Below are positions 7,209 to 14,886 of a DNA stretch of 33,377 nucleotides, one piece after another. The DNA lies in the NCBI GenBank assembly GCA_013138595.1, contig WTCM01000137.1, forward strand, positions 1-33,377, read 5' to 3'. This stretch comes from Methyloprofundus sp. (lineage in GTDB: Bacteria; Pseudomonadota; Gammaproteobacteria; Methylococcales; Methylomonadaceae). The position numbers and the translations under genes are program-made. How positions within the stretch are numbered: position 1 is the first letter of the stretch; each line of letters starts with the position of its first letter. The notes under the pieces are model-generated. The model saw only the letters and a list, made by a program, of their open reading frames with translations, did not search any database and was not told the DNA's origin.

Positions 7209-8941
7209 CTCGGTGGCCAGTTAGGCTTAATGGCATAATCGCACTGGTAGAGCTTGCGGATACGATCGCATTGCTCATCGGTAGGTGTTATTTTAGGCAA
7301 AGTTGTTTTGTTTTGCTCAGTGCCCATCTGGATGCCGAATTCGGTAAGCAAAAATTGCGATAGCTTTTTGATCGGAACGATGTAGTCCACATCATCTGGC
7401 TGATAACACCATGCTTGGGGCCTAAGGTGTTCATCTATATGGAGCGGGTTCTCAATCTTCAATATCTCAGCGGTAACATTGATAAAGTGATCCAGCCCCA
7501 TCCCTTCGAGCCTGTTGTCTATATAGAACGGATGTGGAGAAGATGCATAGATGACCTTGTTATGATAGGCAGACAAAAACCGAGAGAGCGGGTCGCGATA
7601 GACAGCAAAACGTCGATAGCTAGAATAAATCTCCAAACTTTTGGTGTCACCCACCTCAATTGAACGGCCTGGCTGGGCGGTCCATCCCCAAAACTTATGA
7701 GGTGCAAGTGAGTCTGTCTGTGCAGTAGTGCCAAACTCTTCTTGCTGGAATAGTTGCTTAAGAGAGGACGAAGCATTCTTGGAAAGACCAAGAAACATCA
7801 GCTGATGTTTATGGCTGAGGAAAAAAAGATTGGGCATTGCTTTTTCCCTGACATAACTTTCGGGTGGCCGAATCCACTCAGATAATTGCTCGGATGACAC
7901 TGACAAGGAGGAGTGCTGATCTTTCTTAATGCTTGTAAGACGGAGTTGCAATCTTTGCCAGCCCCCCCAAATTCGGCAGGCGTATCGATATAGAGCAGCA
8001 TCGAGCCATTCGGGTAACAACTTAGCAGTAATCAAAGCAGAGCCGATCATAACATGGTTGCCAGTCAGTGTGTGCCAATTGTAGTGCAAAGCAGACCGTA
8101 CCGCTTTAGCTCCCTGCTGAATGTTTTTTTGTTGCAGATAGGTTCGAGCCTGATGCCAATAGAGGTGTGCGATAGAGCTTGTGCGATATTTTTCTGCCTC
8201 AACAGGTGCATAACCAGCAATTTTGGCGGTTGCCAAAAGGTGGTAATGACGTTGCCGTTGTGTGTTAGCACTCAAACCATTGGGATTCAGTCGGTACCAA
8301 ACCAACACTTCAGGAATGCAGACCATTTTCCACTGCGTCAGTGCTGCAATCCGTGACCAGAGCTCGTAATCTTCGGCATGACGAAGATCAATATCAAAAG
8401 CATGCAGTGGCGGAAAAGCCTCCAAGTCAGTTCCCCGACCGTTAAAAACTTCCCTTCGAAGCAGCGCATTCGAGCCATTGCCAATCACATTCCGAATATA
8501 GCAATCGGCGAAAGTTGTTGGCGCTGTTCCTTCCTTTTGGATCACTCCTACGTCTTTGCCCTCTTCGTCCATAAGGCTGGAATAACTATAACTAAGTCCC
8601 AGCTCTGGATCTGAGGCAAAGTGTTCTAGGTGACGGCTTACTTTTTCAGGATACCAAATATCATCGGCATCGATAAAACCTATGTATTCCCCCCTAGCGT
8701 GGTCAATACCCGCATTACGCGCAGCAGCCAGCCCTCCGTTTGGCTGTTCGACATAACGAATCCGAGGGTCATCAAATTGTTGACAGATCGCCATACTGCG
8801 ATCTGTCGAACCATCATTGACAATAATAATTTCAAGATCCTGCCAGCTTTGTTGCAGAACTGAATCCAGAGTCGAAGCGATGTAACGTTCGACATTGTAT
8901 AGTGGAATAACAATAGTTACATGTGGGGTGTTTTTACTCAT
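7205..8941 (-). CDS. Bifunctional glycosyltransferase family 2 - sulfotransferase fusion
   Basis: 578 residues with two catalytic modules. The N-terminal GT-A domain (about 5-250) has VTIVIPLYNVERYI, IIIVNDGSTDRS and the metal-binding DXD-like FIDADDIWY (about 92-100), typical of GT2 inverting glycosyltransferases. A helical linker follows (about 250-370). The C-terminal domain (about 370-578) carries the PAPS loop FLGLSKNASSSLKQL (about 381-395) and the 3'-phosphate segment FAVYRDPLSRFLSAYHNK (about 450), fitting the Sulfotransfer_2 family that includes carbohydrate sulfotransferases. The natural reading is transfer of a sugar followed by sulfation of that sugar or of the acceptor. The frame is unbroken through the linker, so this is a true fusion in the given sequence. 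No convincing Shine-Dalgarno precedes the ATG, and an intrinsic-terminator-like hairpin lies 18 bp upstream. Confidence 0.85.
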   Translation of the reverse strand: MSKNTPHVTIVIPLYNVERYIASTLDSVLQQSWQDLEIIIVNDGSTDRSMAICQQFDDPRIRYVEQPNGGLAAARNAGIDHARGEYIGFIDADDIWYPEKVSRHLEHFASDPELGLSYSYSSLMDEEGKDVGVIQKEGTAPTTFADCYIRNVIGNGSNALLRREVFNGRGTDLEAFPPLHAFDIDLRHAEDYELWSRIAALTQWKMVCIPEVLVWYRLNPNGLSANTQRQRHYHLLATAKIAGYAPVEAEKYRTSSIAHLYWHQARTYLQQKNIQQGAKAVRSALHYNWHTLTGNHVMIGSALITAKLLPEWLDAALYRYACRIWGGWQRLQLRLTSIKKDQHSSLSVSSEQLSEWIRPPESYVREKAMPNLFFLSHKHQLMFLGLSKNASSSLKQLFQQEEFGTTAQTDSLAPHKFWGWTAQPGRSIEVGDTKSLEIYSSYRRFAVYRDPLSRFLSAYHNKVIYASSPHPFYIDNRLEGMGLDHFINVTAEILKIENPLHIDEHLRPQAWCYQPDDVDYIVPIKKLSQFLLTEFGIQMGTEQNKTTLPKITPTDEQCDRIRKLYQCDYAIKPNWPPR

Positions 8942-8959
8942 AATTTTGGAAAGTAATAA

Positions 8960-8982
8960 AAAACATGCTCAGAGCATGTTTT
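8960..8982 (-). terminator. Intrinsic-terminator-like hairpin just upstream of the GT2-sulfotransferase start
   Basis: On the minus strand a 10-bp stem AAAACATGCT / AGCATGTTTT with a 3-base loop runs straight into a T-rich tract (GTTTTTTATTA). It lies only 18 bp before the ATG of the GT2-sulfotransferase gene. Either it ends transcription of a lost upstream gene or it attenuates this operon. The TGA at 8969-8971 inside the stem closes a 53-codon frame without a good start, which fits the first idea. Confidence 0.5.
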
Positions 8983-9419
8983 GAGGTCTATTAAATAACA
9001 GTTGAAAAAGCAAGTACAAGCATATGTAAGCTAGCATTATAGTGCTTTTCATAAATGTCCCATGCCGGTGGTACTTCTCTCGCCAGCCACATTGAATATA
9101 GTTTCTCCAATTAACAAGCAAATTAGTCACTTTTCATTACCTACCTAGAACAATACAAAAACCCATCATCCTACGTTTATATCCGCTAGAGTATAATTCA
9201 TTATTCTAGCACAGAGGCATGACACACTATTAATCGTCATGCATGTTTAACACCATCAGGAATGTAAGTACCTGCCTTTATTTACGAGAGTTAAACTGAA
9301 CAGTTCGAAAGGCCATGAAAAACTCCCCGCTGCTCAAAAATCACTTTAACAGCAATAGTGGAAAATACTGCAAGGCTATGAAAGTATATAGGGCATGCAG
9401 CGCATACCTAACATTTTCT

Positions 9420-9440
9420 AAAGGCACGCGGTGCGATACC
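9420..9440 (+). repeat. REP-like unit, inverted copy of 24619-24639
   Basis: A 21-bp word containing ACGCGGTGCGATACC recurs in opposite orientation at 24619-24639 with one difference (C/T). The unit can itself fold (GGTACGC / GCGATACC with one bulge in the other copy). A related word, GGGCATGCAGCGCATACC, lies just upstream at about 9391-9408, and a similar GGCATGCGGCAGTATC follows the other copy, so both sites carry two units. Confidence 0.55.
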
Positions 9441-9540
9441 TCTACCCTACCATGACTACAAAACTGCATGGCAGTGCATCTAAAACACGTTTTGGGCTTC
9501 AGTTTTTGAATACCATCACAGTCTCCTATATTATTCTAAC

Positions 9541-9642
9541 TTACACCACCTGACCTGCACATCAGCCCGATGACCAAACCCACTGGAAGTTGTAGCCTCC
9601 TAACCAGCCTGATACATCTGATGTGTCAACTGGGAAATAAAG
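9541..9642 (-). pseudogene. Decayed 3'-terminal fragment of an HI0933-family flavoprotein gene
   Basis: Read on the minus strand in one frame, 34 codons give LYF, five diverged residues, then DVSGWLGGYNFQW, VWSSG, a stop, CAGQVV and a final stop. The intact gene at 12454-13644 ends with LYF, five residues, DVSGWLGGYNFQW, AWSSGWCAGQVV. Over the last 75 bp I count 8 differences between the two DNA copies; one turns the Trp codon of SGWCAG into TGA. No homology to the rest of the gene is visible upstream. It is a relic of a second copy or of a rearrangement, lying in the same orientation as the intact gene on the far side of the DUF4214 gene. Confidence 0.8.
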
Positions 9643-9790
9643 GATGCCCATCTTTTAATGGTAAACATTTCTCGTGACACCTTATCCAAATGGCACGATT
9701 TCCCCAATAAATATGAGCTTCATAAAAAAGAAGATGCTTAACGAATAAGGTTAAGCTGCATGAGCACAACAAAGCACAATTTAAACATTT

Positions 9791-9842
9791 GAAACGGAGT
9801 GAATACCCCGTTTCAACAAAGCTTATCGCTAAATATTTATTG
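9791..9842. repeat. REP-like hairpin with shared tail
   Basis: GAAACGGAGT and ACCCCGTTTC form a 10-bp stem with one A-C mismatch around the loop GAAT. It is followed by TTATCGCTAAATATTTATTG, which recurs downstream of the hairpin at 4399-4418. The same stem-GAAT-stem plan is seen at 26100-26119. The tail supplies the stop codon of the DUF4214 gene. Confidence 0.6.
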
Positions 9843-12296
9843 AACCACAACCCCATAGCTTGCTGCTAGTACAGAAAATTCTTGACTAGCAAGAAAGCCT
9901 TGAATCATATCGCGCCGGCTCAAACCACTGCCCAAATGATTTAACCAATTACTCACACCTGCCGCATCTGGCGAACGATTCAAAATCGTTGCATAAGCAA
10001 TATTAACAAACGCACGGTCATCATGGTTTTGGTCGATAAACTCGCCACTTAAAAAGAAACCGTAAGCAACATCTGCAGCGCTAAATTCCTCAGTGATTAA
10101 ATGATTAGCCCAGTGATCTAAACCCTCTTGCTCAGGATACCGCCCCAAAACATTAAGATAAAAGCGCTGTACAAAATCTTTCACTTGAAATTCTTTATGA
10201 TCACTTATGCTGTAAGCTTTCATCCCTGCTCGTTGCGCTAAAGCACCAAACTCAGCACTACGAAAAAAACCATATAAAATAGAGTCTTTTGGTAAGCCTT
10301 GCTTAAGCAACCCTGCCCAATGATTCAATCCCTCAGGATCTGCCTCTCTACCCAATACAGTACTATAAAGTACATGCACAAAAGCAGTATTACTTAAACT
10401 CAAAGACTGAAATTCAATACTTTTAAAAAAACCGAAAGCCATACTTGTGGCAGAGGCGGACTGAATATAACCCAACCAAAAACGTGCTCCACCACTATCC
10501 GCAGCTCTACCTAAAATATTTTCATACAAGCGCTCAATAAATACTGTTTGTTGCTGCTCGGTATCATTAGTAAAAAATTGAACATTATCTAACCACGCAG
10601 CATCGGCACCCACTGAGATACTATTATTTTTAGAATATTCAAATTTAAGTGTATGCTCTCCCTCGCTTAAGAGGTATTGATAATTCTGCCAATCGATAAA
10701 GCCTGAATATTCTGCAATTAACTCAGCATCAACATAAAAGCGAAAAAAATCGCCCTCTTGCTCACTATCTACTTTCAAATCAAAACTAATATTGCCGGCA
10801 ATAGCTGTTGTGACACGCCACTCGGCAATTAAAGATTGATTGTCGAGCGCAGCATTAGAACGCAATAGCAACTCCCCCTCTGCGTCGCTATCCAAATGCC
10901 AACCATAGCTGTACCAGCCTTCGGGCCACGACGTGCTATTAAATGGCTGCTCATATTCCTCAATAGGTATTACTGATGTTAATGGTCCAACAGTATAAAT
11001 ATGACTCGTCATCACATCAGGAAGCGCGGGCACTAAATCAGGATCCGCAGAGTGAAAAGCAATAAATTCTCCATGCGCAGAAATACTGGAGTAATTTGAA
11101 GCACTCTCCGTCTCAAAACCGTCAAACTTATAGCTGATACGTGTTGTCTCAGCATGCAAACGATCACGGACAAAAATATTGGACACATTAATAATATTAC
11201 CGGCAACTAAATTAGTTGCATCAGAGTTATAGCTGACAAAACGCCCATTACTTGAAATGGCAGAGCGAAAACTTCTGCCATTGCTTAATTCCCCTAGGCT
11301 ATTAATAGTCGCTAAGCTAGTCACTCCATTTTCTCTATCATAAACAAAGATTTTTGGGTTTTTGTTTAGCCTTGCTCCCGAGCTTAAATTATCAGACTCT
11401 GAAGTGTAACTAATAAACCGCCCATCAGCAGAAATCACTGGCTTGACTGAGTCATCACTGCCCCATGCTCCTGCTGTACTACGACTCACCAACGCCACTT
11501 CCTCTGTGTTCCTATCATAAACAAAGACATCAGAGCTTCTATTATTATCGCCTGCGACTAGATTTGATGCATCAGATTGATAAGTAATATAACGCCCATC
11601 GGCAGAAATAGAAGGACGGGTACTTTCATTCCGTCCTTCTTTACCCGTAAAGCTTAAGCTAATTCGAGTGCTTATATTTTGCAGGCGGTCATAAACAAAA
11701 ACATCTGAAGTGCCATTATTATCATTAGCAACAATATCATCTATCGTTGACTGATAACTGATAAAACGACCATTGGCTGAAATAACAGGAAACTCACTTA
11801 ATCCTAATTCACTTGCTGAGCTAACGCGGCTTACTTGCTCTGTTACACGGTCATAAACAAAAACATCTTTGAGCTTATTAAGTGTATCCTGATCATCCAT
11901 ATCAGAGGCTGCTGTTGCAAAAGTAATGTATTGCCCATCTGCTGAAATTTCCGGTTTACCATTACTCGCATTATTCGCTTTACCAAACATGTTCTTACTA
12001 ACTAACGCAATACTCCCTTGCTCTTTGTCATACAGGTAAATTTGCATATCTTCTGACCTAGTACCAGCGAGTAAATTGTTCGCATAGGAAGCAAAAGCAA
12101 TAAACCGTCCATCAGCGGAAAGCGATGGCAAAATAGCACTCGAATTGCCTATGACTCCATTAGCAGAAATATCGGCTATACTAGTCATAGCGCTCACGTC
12201 TGCTGTAAATAGCTGAGTAATTGATAAGCTTATTGCGCCTATTAGCCTATAGTGAAGTATGTTTTTTTTATTTTTATTTTTATTTTTATTATTCAT
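9837..12296 (-). CDS. Secreted seven-blade PD40 beta-propeller with four DUF4214 repeats
   Basis: 819 residues with an N-terminal signal sequence: a Lys/Asn n-region (NNKNKNKNKKN), hydrophobic core (LIGAISLSITQLF) and a likely cleavage after ADVSA. Residues about 40-440 contain seven copies of ISADGRFISYxS followed by DVFVYDR, the PD40/TolB blade motif, which would close a seven-bladed propeller. Residues about 455-575 look like a beta-sandwich, carbohydrate-binding-like module (WYSYGWHLDSDAEG...EHTLKFEYSKN). Residues about 582-815 hold four DUF4214 units (RLYENILGRAADSGGARFW, then three variants), a family found in large secreted and RTX/S-layer-like proteins. The likely site is periplasm or cell surface; the role is probably adhesive or structural, with no catalytic motif seen. 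It is the last gene of a minus-strand run after the megasynthase. Confidence 0.75.
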   Translation of the reverse strand: MNNKNKNKNKKNILHYRLIGAISLSITQLFTADVSAMTSIADISANGVIGNSSAILPSLSADGRFIAFASYANNLLAGTRSEDMQIYLYDKEQGSIALVSKNMFGKANNASNGKPEISADGQYITFATAASDMDDQDTLNKLKDVFVYDRVTEQVSRVSSASELGLSEFPVISANGRFISYQSTIDDIVANDNNGTSDVFVYDRLQNISTRISLSFTGKEGRNESTRPSISADGRYITYQSDASNLVAGDNNRSSDVFVYDRNTEEVALVSRSTAGAWGSDDSVKPVISADGRFISYTSESDNLSSGARLNKNPKIFVYDRENGVTSLATINSLGELSNGRSFRSAISSNGRFVSYNSDATNLVAGNIINVSNIFVRDRLHAETTRISYKFDGFETESASNYSSISAHGEFIAFHSADPDLVPALPDVMTSHIYTVGPLTSVIPIEEYEQPFNSTSWPEGWYSYGWHLDSDAEGELLLRSNAALDNQSLIAEWRVTTAIAGNISFDLKVDSEQEGDFFRFYVDAELIAEYSGFIDWQNYQYLLSEGEHTLKFEYSKNNSISVGADAAWLDNVQFFTNDTEQQQTVFIERLYENILGRAADSGGARFWLGYIQSASATSMAFGFFKSIEFQSLSLSNTAFVHVLYSTVLGREADPEGLNHWAGLLKQGLPKDSILYGFFRSAEFGALAQRAGMKAYSISDHKEFQVKDFVQRFYLNVLGRYPEQEGLDHWANHLITEEFSAADVAYGFFLSGEFIDQNHDDRAFVNIAYATILNRSPDAAGVSNWLNHLGSGLSRRDMIQGFLASQEFSVLAASYGVVVQ
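12264..12291. repeat. Hexamer microsatellite in signal peptide
   Basis: Tandem TTTTTA units (AATAAA-like on the coding strand) encode the Asn-Lys run at the start of the PD40/DUF4214 protein. The unit length is a multiple of three, so slippage would change the number of Asn-Lys pairs and not the frame. Confidence 0.6.
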
Positions 12297-12453
12297 ATGT
12301 TTACTCTATCTATCTTTTTATTTAACCTAGACTATGCAAGCAAGCGACTCTCACCCTCATGGAGCAAAGCATACATAAGCTAGACCTTTCATTTATGAAA
12401 ATTTCACTAGAATACTATGGTCCTTACCTAGGCATAAAAAAGCCAATACTTCA

Positions 12454-13644
12454 CTACACCACTTGCCCTGCACACCATCCCGACGACCAAGCCCACTGGA
12501 AGTTATAGCCTCCTAACCAACCTGATACATCAATCACTTCGCCCACAAAATATAAGCCTGTGACTTGATTAGCCTCTAAGGTTTTAGATGAAATCGCATG
12601 ACAATCCACGCCGCCTAGTGTCACTTCCGCAGTGCGGTAGCCCTCTGTGCCATTCGGTTTAAGTTGCCAGCGATGTAATTGTTCGGCAATCAAATCAATT
12701 TGCTTATGTGATAAATCAGCGATTGATAAACTCAGTAACGCCTCGCTGATCAATAAAGGAATTAAACGCTTGGCTAAATGCTGGGCTAAGTAAGTTTTGA
12801 CTTTTATTTTGGGTGTTATTTGCTGTGCTTGTAATAGTTCAGCTTGTAAATCAGTATTTGGCAGCAAATCAATCGTTAAAGCCTCTCCTTCGCGCCAATA
12901 AGAAGACATTTGTAACACCACAGGACCACTGATACCACGATGGGTAAATAATAGATTTTCGGTAAAACTTTGCCTGTTATTACTAATCGTACAAGGCAAG
13001 GCTAAACCTGAAAGTGCGGCAAACTTATCTTTCTCAGCCACATGTAAGGTAAAAGGTACTAGCCCTGCGCGGGTTGTTTGCACCTTAATCCCAAACTGTT
13101 CAGCTACCTTATAGCCAAAAGGTGTCGCACCCATTTTAGGGATAGATAAACCACCCGTCGCAATCACCAATGACTGTGCTTGTATGGTCTGTTGCGCTGT
13201 TTTGATGATAAAGCCTGAGTCTATTTTTTGAATGGCTTTAATTTTAGTGTTTAACTGGATTTTTACTGCGGCTTTATCACATTCTGTGAGCAGCATATTT
13301 AACACATCGCGTGCCGTTTCATTGCAAAACAACTGACCGTGTTCACGCTCATGATAGGGAATACTATGTTGGTGAACCAATTCTAAAAAGTCCCACTGAG
13401 TAAAGCGACTTAAAGCAGATTTACAAAAATGCACATTGTCCGAGACAAAGTTTTCTGCGTCCACCGTGTAATTTGTAAAATTACAACGCCCGCCCCCCGA
13501 CATTAGAATTTTTTTACCTGCTTTATTCGCATGATCTAACACTAAGACTTTGCGCCCACGCTTGCCCGCCTCTAGTGCACACATTAAACCTGATGCTCCT
13601 GCGCCAATAATTACCACATCTACTTCTTTAAGCACTACAGTCAC
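12454..13644 (-). CDS. HI0933/YhiN (BaiN)-family FAD-dependent oxidoreductase
   Basis: 396 residues, the normal size of the family. The N-terminal dinucleotide-binding motif VVIIGAGASGLMCALEAGKRG (about 10-30) is followed by VLDHANKAGKKILMSGGGRCNFTN, the diagnostic HI0933 stretch. SLVIATGGLSIPKMGATPFGY (about 155-175) is the second FAD contact, and the C-terminal GLYFVGEVIDVSGWLGGYNFQWAWSSG closes the flavin site. Family members are soluble flavoproteins; some reduce C=C bonds of steroids, but most have no assigned substrate. The start is GTG at 13642-13644 or, with a better GGTGA spacing, the GTG at 13633-13635. The gene begins 8 bp after the beta-helix gene stops. A mutated copy of its 3' end lies at 9541-9642. 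Confidence 0.85.
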   Translation of the reverse strand: MTVVLKEVDVVIIGAGASGLMCALEAGKRGRKVLVLDHANKAGKKILMSGGGRCNFTNYTVDAENFVSDNVHFCKSALSRFTQWDFLELVHQHSIPYHEREHGQLFCNETARDVLNMLLTECDKAAVKIQLNTKIKAIQKIDSGFIIKTAQQTIQAQSLVIATGGLSIPKMGATPFGYKVAEQFGIKVQTTRAGLVPFTLHVAEKDKFAALSGLALPCTISNNRQSFTENLLFTHRGISGPVVLQMSSYWREGEALTIDLLPNTDLQAELLQAQQITPKIKVKTYLAQHLAKRLIPLLISEALLSLSIADLSHKQIDLIAEQLHRWQLKPNGTEGYRTAEVTLGGVDCHAISSKTLEANQVTGLYFVGEVIDVSGWLGGYNFQWAWSSGWCAGQVV

Positions 13645-13652
13645 CGATAAAA

Positions 13653-14795
13653 TTAATTTAAATTCATATTATGCAACTTCATTTGATTGTCCTTGCCATT
13701 GTTTTTTAACTTCAGTTTTTTAGTCTTTAATGCTCCTGGTTTTTCAGCTATTTGATCTTCCCCTTTGACTAACCACTGTTCAATTTTTACACCGTAGTTT
13801 GTACTATTTGCCACCGAGACTTTTTTTAATGTTACCTCTATATGCCCTGTACCCAGCTCACTCAACTGTATACCGTCATCATAAGAACCATTCACCTTAG
13901 TTTTACTAATGCTAGCATTAATACTTCCTGCATCGCTTTCATCAAAATCTAAGCCCGCATCCATATTATTATTTGCCTGTACATGAGAGATCGTCACATT
14001 CACATCTCCTTCCCCCGCTTCATCAATATCAAAGCCATCATCTAAGTCGCGCATATTATAAAAACCATTACTATTTAAAGTCACGTTTTTAAAAGTTGCA
14101 TTCACATCACCCTCGCCTGCTTCATCTAGCTCTATGCCATCCGCGCCATTGGCATCAATATGTGTATCCGTAATCACCGCAGTAATGCTGCCTTTACTGC
14201 GTTCATCGACACGAATACCATCAAAATCAATCGCTCCCACACCATTTGCCACAAAGCTAGAACTGGAAATAGTCAGCTTTATACCTATGTTAGACCCTAG
14301 CATACCTGTATCAAATTCATCCGCATTATCATCAATATGTAAGCCATATAATGCAGAATGAAATACTCTGACCTTATCTAAAGAGACTTGAATATCATCC
14401 CCTATCGCATCACTAGGAATATTAATCACGATACCTCGGCTTGCGCTATTTAAGAGAGTCAGCTGTTCAATGCTAATATTTCCTGAGCTATTAAAAACTA
14501 AGGAGCCGTCTTTAGTGGTCGCTGTTAAATCCTTGGCAATGCTAAAGCCGCCTGCTTTTTGCCCATCGATCAGCACGCCATTACCGCGTAAACTTAAATC
14601 TTGCTTGCCTGTATAAATGATAGGCGCACTGAGATTAATACGGGCATTTTTTGCGAAAACAATTTCATTGATTGTGATATTTTCGTTCGCTTGAGTCATT
14701 GCTTGCTTAAACGAGGTTTCATCATTGACGATTGTTGCTGCGGATAGATTGCTTGAAGCTAAGAGTATTGTGGCTGCTAGTAGGCTGTGTTTCAT
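13653..14795 (-). CDS. Secreted right-handed beta-helix protein with acidic repeats
   Basis: 380 residues. The signal peptide is MKHSLLAATILLASSNLSA, with likely cleavage before ATIVND. The mature part resembles parallel beta-helix (PbH1/pectin-lyase-like) proteins: INEIVFAKNARINLSAPI, LSLRGNGVLIDG and a ladder of VxxNGxxGIxxDE turns. Four or five turns repeat an acidic unit, DEAGEGDVNVTISHV / DESDAGSINASISKT / SELGTGHIEVTLKKV, about 40-45 residues apart. No lyase catalytic residues were recognised. The acidic loops suggest calcium binding or a structural role at the cell surface. A good Shine-Dalgarno, AAGGA, lies 5-6 bases before the ATG. It sits 91 bp downstream of the megasynthase on the same strand and 8 bp before the flavoprotein. 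Confidence 0.7.
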   Translation of the reverse strand: MKHSLLAATILLASSNLSAATIVNDETSFKQAMTQANENITINEIVFAKNARINLSAPIIYTGKQDLSLRGNGVLIDGQKAGGFSIAKDLTATTKDGSLVFNSSGNISIEQLTLLNSASRGIVINIPSDAIGDDIQVSLDKVRVFHSALYGLHIDDNADEFDTGMLGSNIGIKLTISSSSFVANGVGAIDFDGIRVDERSKGSITAVITDTHIDANGADGIELDEAGEGDVNATFKNVTLNSNGFYNMRDLDDGFDIDEAGEGDVNVTISHVQANNNMDAGLDFDESDAGSINASISKTKVNGSYDDGIQLSELGTGHIEVTLKKVSVANSTNYGVKIEQWLVKGEDQIAEKPGALKTKKLKLKNNGKDNQMKLHNMNLN

Positions 14796-14886
14796 AATGG
14801 TCCTTGTATTGCTATCACTGAGTAATCGCTTTAATCTCTTGCTGCTGATTCTTCACCAATGTTGTATAGCTCATATCTTATTCGCC

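Larger units (their letters stand above)
8942..9836. other. Gene-free 0.9-kb region rich in remnants and palindromes
   Basis: No convincing complete gene. It holds the terminator-like hairpin at 8960-8982, a minus-strand 53-codon open frame ending at 8969 (contains a hydrophobic stretch, possible tail of a lost gene), small palindromes at 9185-9210 (GCTAGA...TCTAGC) and 9217-9242 (GCATGAC...GTCATGC), REP-like units at about 9391-9440, the decayed flavoprotein 3' end at 9541-9642, and a REP hairpin at 9791-9814. The 76-codon ORF at 9626-9856 crosses two of these remnants and the DUF4214 gene's end, and is taken as spurious. Confidence 0.6.

Noticed and set aside
9626-9856. 76-codon minus-strand ORF
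   Set aside because: It runs in a different frame across the flavoprotein relic and a REP hairpin and into the DUF4214 gene end; no start signal or recognisable protein.
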